From Anatilimnocola aggregata (GTDB lineage Bacteria; Planctomycetota; Planctomycetia; Pirellulales; Pirellulaceae): a stretch of 64,000 bases of DNA. Positions 60,345 to 64,000 of this stretch are shown here, one piece after another. A program made the position numbers and the translations under genes. The notes beneath the pieces were generated by a model. It ran no database searches, was not told where the DNA came from, and was given only the letters and a program-made list of their open reading frames with translations. Each line of letters starts with the position of its first letter. Position 1 is the stretch's first letter. Location: NCBI RefSeq assembly GCF_007747655.1, contig NZ_CP036274.1, positions 4,030,001 through 4,094,000 of the forward strand, in the 5' to 3' direction.

Positions 60345-61664
60345 ATGAGCCCCCTCACCGCGGCCCGCTGGCAAATGACCGTTTCGCTGGCGTTTCACAT
60401 GGTCTATGCAGCGATCGGGATTGGCCTGCCGTTGCTGCTGGTGATGGTCGAAGGGATGTACCTGCGCACCGGGCAGGAGCACTACAAAAAACTGGCCATG
60501 AAATGGGCCAAGGTGATGGGACTGCTGTTCGCCGTGGGCGCTGTCTCCGGCACTGCCCTGGCATTGGAGTTGGGCCTGCTCTGGCCAAAGTACAAAGAAC
60601 TGCTTGGAGCGGTCGTCGGGCATATCTTTGGGCTCGAAGGGTATGCGTTCTTTCTCGAAGCGATTTTTATCGGCATCTATCTCTACGGCTGGAACAAGGT
60701 CAAGCCGCTGGCGCATTGGCTGTGCGGCGTGGTAATCGCGACAACGGGGATGCTGTCGGGGATCTTCGTCCTCGGTGTGAACGCCTGGATGCAGCAGCCC
60801 GTGGGCTTCACGCTCGATGAGGCCGGCGTGGTGACGACCACCGATCCGATCGCCATTTTCAAGCAGCCGTTGTGGTTCTACATGGCCTGGCACAGCACCT
60901 TGGCCTGCTACCTGGCGGTCGCCTTTGCCGTGGCCGGTTGGTATGCCTACTTGAGTTTGAAAGGCCGCCGCGATGCCTACACCCGCGCGGGTTTAATCGC
61001 CGCGATGGTTCTCGGCGGAGTCTGTGCATTTCTGCAGCCTCTGAGTGGTGACCTGCTCGCGAAGTATGTATTCAAAACGCAGCCGGTCAAGTTTGCAGCG
61101 ATGGAAGGGCAATTCAAAACCGAACGACGCGCGCCATTGAGAATCGGTGGTTGGCCCGATGAAGAAGCGCAGGAAACGAAATACGCGATTGAGATTCCCG
61201 GTGGCTTGAGCATGATTGCAACCGGCGATCCGAATGCCGAAGTCCCCGGTCTCGATCAAGCGCCGCGCGAGAATTGGCCGAACGTGGAACTAACGCACGC
61301 GGCTTTCCAGATTATGGTCGGTTCGGGCACCGCGCTGATGTTGGTGACACTCTGGTTCTGGATTGCCTACTGGCGTTATCGCGAGCAGGTGTTCACACAT
61401 CGCTGGTTGATGTTCGCGTTGTGCGTGACTGCGCCGCTGGGGTTTCTTGGCCTCGAATCGGGCTGGATTGTCACCGAAGTTGGCCGGCAACCTTGGATCA
61501 TTCAAGGAGTGATGAAAACCAAAGATGCCGTGACCACGGCCGACGGAGTGTTCGGCATGTTCATCGCGTTTACGCTGCTGTATGCCCTGCTCGGAGTGAC
61601 GGTCATCGTGCTGCTGCGTAAGTTGACGCACACCACTCACGAAACGGAGCCTGCCGCGAAATGA
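60345..61664 (+). CDS. cydA: Cytochrome bd ubiquinol oxidase subunit I
   Basis: A product of 439 residues with about nine transmembrane helices. Cytochrome bd reduces oxygen with quinol electrons at low oxygen tension. Heme-binding His18 in SLAFHMV and other conserved residues are visible, as is the GRQPW sequence after the Q-loop region. The Q-loop is short (from about 255 to 305, with many charged residues), so this is a cyanide-insensitive-oxidase-type CydA rather than the long-loop E. coli form. cydB overlaps its last codons (ATGA at 61661-61664). Confidence 0.93.
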   Translation: MSPLTAARWQMTVSLAFHMVYAAIGIGLPLLLVMVEGMYLRTGQEHYKKLAMKWAKVMGLLFAVGAVSGTALALELGLLWPKYKELLGAVVGHIFGLEGYAFFLEAIFIGIYLYGWNKVKPLAHWLCGVVIATTGMLSGIFVLGVNAWMQQPVGFTLDEAGVVTTTDPIAIFKQPLWFYMAWHSTLACYLAVAFAVAGWYAYLSLKGRRDAYTRAGLIAAMVLGGVCAFLQPLSGDLLAKYVFKTQPVKFAAMEGQFKTERRAPLRIGGWPDEEAQETKYAIEIPGGLSMIATGDPNAEVPGLDQAPRENWPNVELTHAAFQIMVGSGTALMLVTLWFWIAYWRYREQVFTHRWLMFALCVTAPLGFLGLESGWIVTEVGRQPWIIQGVMKTKDAVTTADGVFGMFIAFTLLYALLGVTVIVLLRKLTHTTHETEPAAK

Positions 61665-62668
61665 TCAACACCGAGTTGCTCATTAACCTGTCGGCCGCGG
61701 CTGCCCTGTTCGGCATGATGGCCTATGGCATCCTAGGTGGAGCCGATTTCGGCGGCGGCGTATGGGATTTGTTCGCTGCTGGCCCGCGGCGAAAAGAACA
61801 ACGCCTGGCGATTCAAAAGGCGATGGGCCCGGTTTGGGAAGCGAACCACGTTTGGCTCATTTTCGTGGTGGTCGTGCTGTTCACTTGTTTTCCGCGGGCC
61901 TATTCAAAACTGGCCATCGCGCTGTTTGTGCCGTTTCATTTAGCGCTAGTGGGAATCATGCTCCGCGGCGCGTCGTTCGTATTTCGGTCGTATCAAAGTC
62001 AAACGACAGCCGAGTCGGCAGGCACCAGCGTCTGGGGTGTGGTGTTCGGCATCGCTTCGATTATCTCGCCCATCCTGCTCGGCGCTGCGTTCGGTGTGGT
62101 GACCGAAGGACTTATTCGTGTATAAGACGGCAAGGTAGTACTTGAGCACGCGCTGTTTTGGTTAACTCCCTATGCTTTGTTGAACGGCCTCCTTGCCCTA
62201 GCGACTTGCGCGTATTTAGCAGCCGTTTATTTGACTAACGAGACCAAGGGAGACCTGCGCGAAGACTTCCGCCAGCGGGCAATTATCGCGGGGACTTTGG
62301 TCGCCATACTCGCCGGCATTGTGATGGCCTTCGCCTGGTACGAAGCTCATTGGTTCTTTGAACGCTTGCTCAGTCCGCGCTCGTTGCCAGTGGTGCTCGC
62401 TGGACTCGCATGCTTCGCCGCGTCAGCCTGGGCCGTATTCACGCGGCGCTACATCTGGAGCCGCGTCTTCGCAGCAGCTGAGATTTGCCTGCTGATTCTG
62501 GGCTGGGGACTCGCCCAGCATCCGTATCTGGTTTATCCCGATCTGACTTTCGCTGGTACCGCAGCGCCCGCCACGACCTTACAGTTTCTGGTTCTCTCAC
62601 TCCCCGTCGGCGCGTTATTGCTGGCGCCGTCGCTTTACTATCTCTATCGCGTTTTCAAGTCAGAATGA
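61661..62668 (+). pseudogene. cydB: cydB interrupted by an in-frame TAA
   Basis: The ATG at 61661 overlaps cydA. The first 154 residues are a good CydB N-terminus (AYGILGGADFGGGVWDLFA, GPVWEANHVWLIFVVVVLF). TAA at 62123-62125 then stops the frame, but the same frame continues without shift from 62126 to 62668 as the CydB C-terminal half (ALFWLTPYALLNGLLAL and several more helices). The stop falls in the loop after residue 154 (GLIRV, stop, DGKVVLEH), where intact CydB has a similar V-D-G-V segment. Possible explanations are a sequencing error, a recent nonsense mutation, readthrough, or expression as two polypeptides, the second possibly starting at TTG 62177. Confidence 0.85.
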
Positions 62669-62672
62669 CCTG

Positions 62673-63434
62673 TCAGGCTGCGCGTGTTAGATCGTGCAGT
62701 GTTCCAGGGGGTGGGCTGGTGTCGAATGCGGTGTCCGCAGTGCGGGCGGCAGGACGTTTGCCTGTTTTCAGCCACTCGCTCAGAAGCAGTTGAGCGCGCT
62801 CATTGGCCGAAGTCATGTTCTGCTGCAGTTGCTGGGTAGAACTCATCAACTCCTCCGAGTTCGCCTCGGCCGGCACAAGTAGTCCTGGCCACAAGCAGAC
62901 TACCGCGCGAGTTCCGGGCCAGGCCAGGGCCATGCGGTCCCAACTGTTGAACCGAGTTGCACAGGTGTAGGCCGTTCCCATGGCAACGATTGGCATGCCA
63001 GTGCGTGAGGCGATGTACGTTGTTCCTTCTTTGACTACCCGCCGTGGGCCCTTAGGACCGTCGGGGGTAATCCCCACGTTGGTCCCTTCCACGGTTCGCA
63101 TCATTTCTCGTAGGGCCCGGGCACCGCCACGACCAGAGGAGCCGCGAATGGCACCGTAGCCGAGATTCGTGACGATGTTGGTGCCAAAGTCGCCGTCGGA
63201 CGAACTGCTGATCATCACGTGGATGTTGCAGTCATTAAAGCCGCAGCCGTTTACAAATAGATCTTCGTGCCAGGTGGCGTAGATAGCGCCCGAGCGCGTG
63301 ACGCGAGGATCTTGGGCCGGGTTGGCTACATCGTGGTGCACTCGTAAGGATGAGTACCACAGCCGAAAGCCCCAAGCCAGGGGCAAAGCAAAGCGGTTGA
63401 GAAGATGAGGTTTCGACGATCGGTTGCGAGCCAT
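62673..63434 (-). CDS. DUF374 family lysophospholipid acyltransferase-like protein
   Basis: A product of 253 residues. The DUF374 acyltransferase signature is clear: YATWHEDLFV (active His in WHED), MISSSSDG, RGSSGRGGARALREMM and GITPDGPKGPRRVVKEG. This H-x4-D-type fold transfers acyl chains, probably to a lysophospholipid or lipid A-like acceptor, at the inner membrane. The N-terminus has one short hydrophobic stretch. The Pro/Ala/Thr-rich C-terminal 40 residues are unstructured. It is convergent with cydB (4-base gap). The divergent promoter region at 63435-63720 contains the perfect hairpin at 63649-63681. Confidence 0.87.
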   Translation of the reverse strand: MARNRSSKPHLLNRFALPLAWGFRLWYSSLRVHHDVANPAQDPRVTRSGAIYATWHEDLFVNGCGFNDCNIHVMISSSSDGDFGTNIVTNLGYGAIRGSSGRGGARALREMMRTVEGTNVGITPDGPKGPRRVVKEGTTYIASRTGMPIVAMGTAYTCATRFNSWDRMALAWPGTRAVVCLWPGLLVPAEANSEELMSSTQQLQQNMTSANERAQLLLSEWLKTGKRPAARTADTAFDTSPPPGTLHDLTRAA

Positions 63435-63648
63435 CCGTGACCTTATTCTGGCAGGTGTAATAGCTGCTCTGTTGTAGGTTCTGACACGTGTATGGTAGCG
63501 GAATCGCCACCGCCGCGCAGGGCGACTCTCGCCTCCACCCCGATAGCCGACGACTTATTAGTTTTCGGCCGAAAGTATCAAAATCGCCAGCTCGATGTGC
63601 CAATCTCTGAAACATTGTGGCGGCAATCGCCATCTGATATTATGAAAT

Positions 63649-63681
63649 GACGTAATTGCTTCCGTCGGAAGCAATTACGTC
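63649..63681. promoter_or_regulatory. Perfect 15-bp hairpin near the PSCyt1 gene
   Basis: GACGTAATTGCTTCC (63649-63663) and GGAAGCAATTACGTC (63667-63681) are perfect complements around GTC, 39 bases before the ATG at 63721. There is no T-tract, so an operator or mRNA leader structure is as likely as a terminator. Confidence 0.7.
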
Positions 63682-63720
63682 CCGCCGCAGAACGTTCTTC
63701 CCGCCCTTTGGTCAAAATTC

Positions 63721-64000
63721 ATGCGCAGCTACTTCAACGCGCTTGCCAGCATCACTATCGCCACGATTTTCTCGTGCACTGTCGTTGTCGCCGCTGATAG
63801 CACTTCCCCTGCGAAGGCGACCTCAGCAGCCTCGCTCGATTTCCAGAACGAGATCCAGCCTGTCTTGTCTCGTCACGGCTGCAATTCGGGGGGCTGCCAC
63901 GGCAAAGCCAGCGGGCAGAATGGGTTCAAGCTATCGCTGTTTGGCTTCGACGACCGCTTCGACTACGAGGCCATCGTCCGGCATGCTCGTGGGCGACGAA
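63721..64000 (+). CDS. PSCyt1/DUF1549-type cytochrome protein (3' end outside window)
   Basis: The ATG at 63721 opens a frame to the window end, giving 93 residues. A signal peptide (SITIATIFSCTVVVAA) is followed by a linker and CNSGGCHGKASGQNGFKLSL, the CxxxCH heme-binding module of the planctomycete-specific cytochrome families (PSCyt1, DUF1549/DUF1553). Such large exported multi-domain proteins are among the most common in planctomycetes and are proposed to take part in extracellular redox or polysaccharide processing. The rest of the gene lies beyond the window. Confidence 0.87.
   Translation, partial: MRSYFNALASITIATIFSCTVVVAADSTSPAKATSAASLDFQNEIQPVLSRHGCNSGGCHGKASGQNGFKLSLFGFDDRFDYEAIVRHARGRR

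Noticed and set aside
1-64000. CRISPR array, prophage, plasmid or complete insertion sequence
   Set aside because: No array of regularly spaced repeats and no transposase, integrase or phage structural gene is present in the window.

Overview
The window looks like a planctomycete chromosome segment, probably of the Pirellula / Blastopirellula type. The base composition is moderately GC-rich. It carries ECF sigma factor / Ser-Thr kinase pairs, the DUF1570, DUF1254 and DUF1549/PSCyt1 families, SHD1 and WD40 proteins, PQQ-type beta-propeller giants, many small secreted proteins, and GC-rich palindromic repeats of the kind common in that phylum. This placement rests on gene content, not on a database search.

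Layout. 1-3511: truncated amidinotransferase/DDAH-like gene, a small unknown protein, a LolA-like lipoprotein and a DUF1570 gluzincin. 4153-6482: ferredoxin, then an ECF sigma factor translationally coupled to a Ser/Thr kinase. 6618-9339: small secreted protein, secreted metallopeptidase-like protein, App1-type phosphatase. 9755-14266: methionine aminopeptidase, MlrC-like M81 protein, NagB-like deaminase, TIM-barrel isomerase. 14285-18168: WD40/SHD1 protein, two cupins, CoA-binding protein, Tat-exported TIM-barrel protein. 18478-21861: Cys/His-rich secreted protein, SGNH hydrolase, membrane protein, metK with a recognisable promoter and terminator. 22239-30201: two giant propeller proteins, each with a methyltransferase-like fold between two propellers, flanking a membrane-anchored unknown. 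30238-34390: a molybdate/tungstate uptake operon (tandem-ModA binding protein, permease, ATPase) ending in MoaD-like and MoeB/HesA-like genes.

34640-39131: toroid/lyase-like secreted protein, DTW-domain tRNA modification enzyme, DUF1254 protein. 39157-39857: a dense array of seven minus-strand tRNA genes (Gln, Ser, Leu-like, Ala, Ser, Arg, Cys), five of which lack the nearly invariant U8. 40244-46407: hydrolases, an M41-like HEAGH protein, hisI and a TfoX-N protein. 46665-50218: two GT2-type glycosyltransferases (one apparently degenerate) and a polytopic membrane protein. 50477-53497: a MoxR-like AAA+ ATPase and a 619-aa partner separated by a palindromic repeat. 53708-59456: secreted unknown, zinc-ribbon membrane protein, esterase, CopD-like membrane protein, HNH endonuclease. 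60345-62668: cytochrome bd oxidase genes, with cydB interrupted by an in-frame TAA. 62673-64000: DUF374 acyltransferase and the start of a PSCyt1/DUF1549-type cytochrome protein.

The most unusual structure is non-coding. Two 104-bp elements (3627-3730 and 42134-42237) of identical length share near-identical ends with complementary termini and have diverged centres that keep a compensated internal stem. Both sit in convergent intergenic spaces. Other points worth following are the U8-less tRNA array, the interrupted cydB, the propeller-methyltransferase-propeller paralogues, the tandem-ModA transporter with its sulfur-carrier genes, and the AAA+ / 619-aa gene pair.
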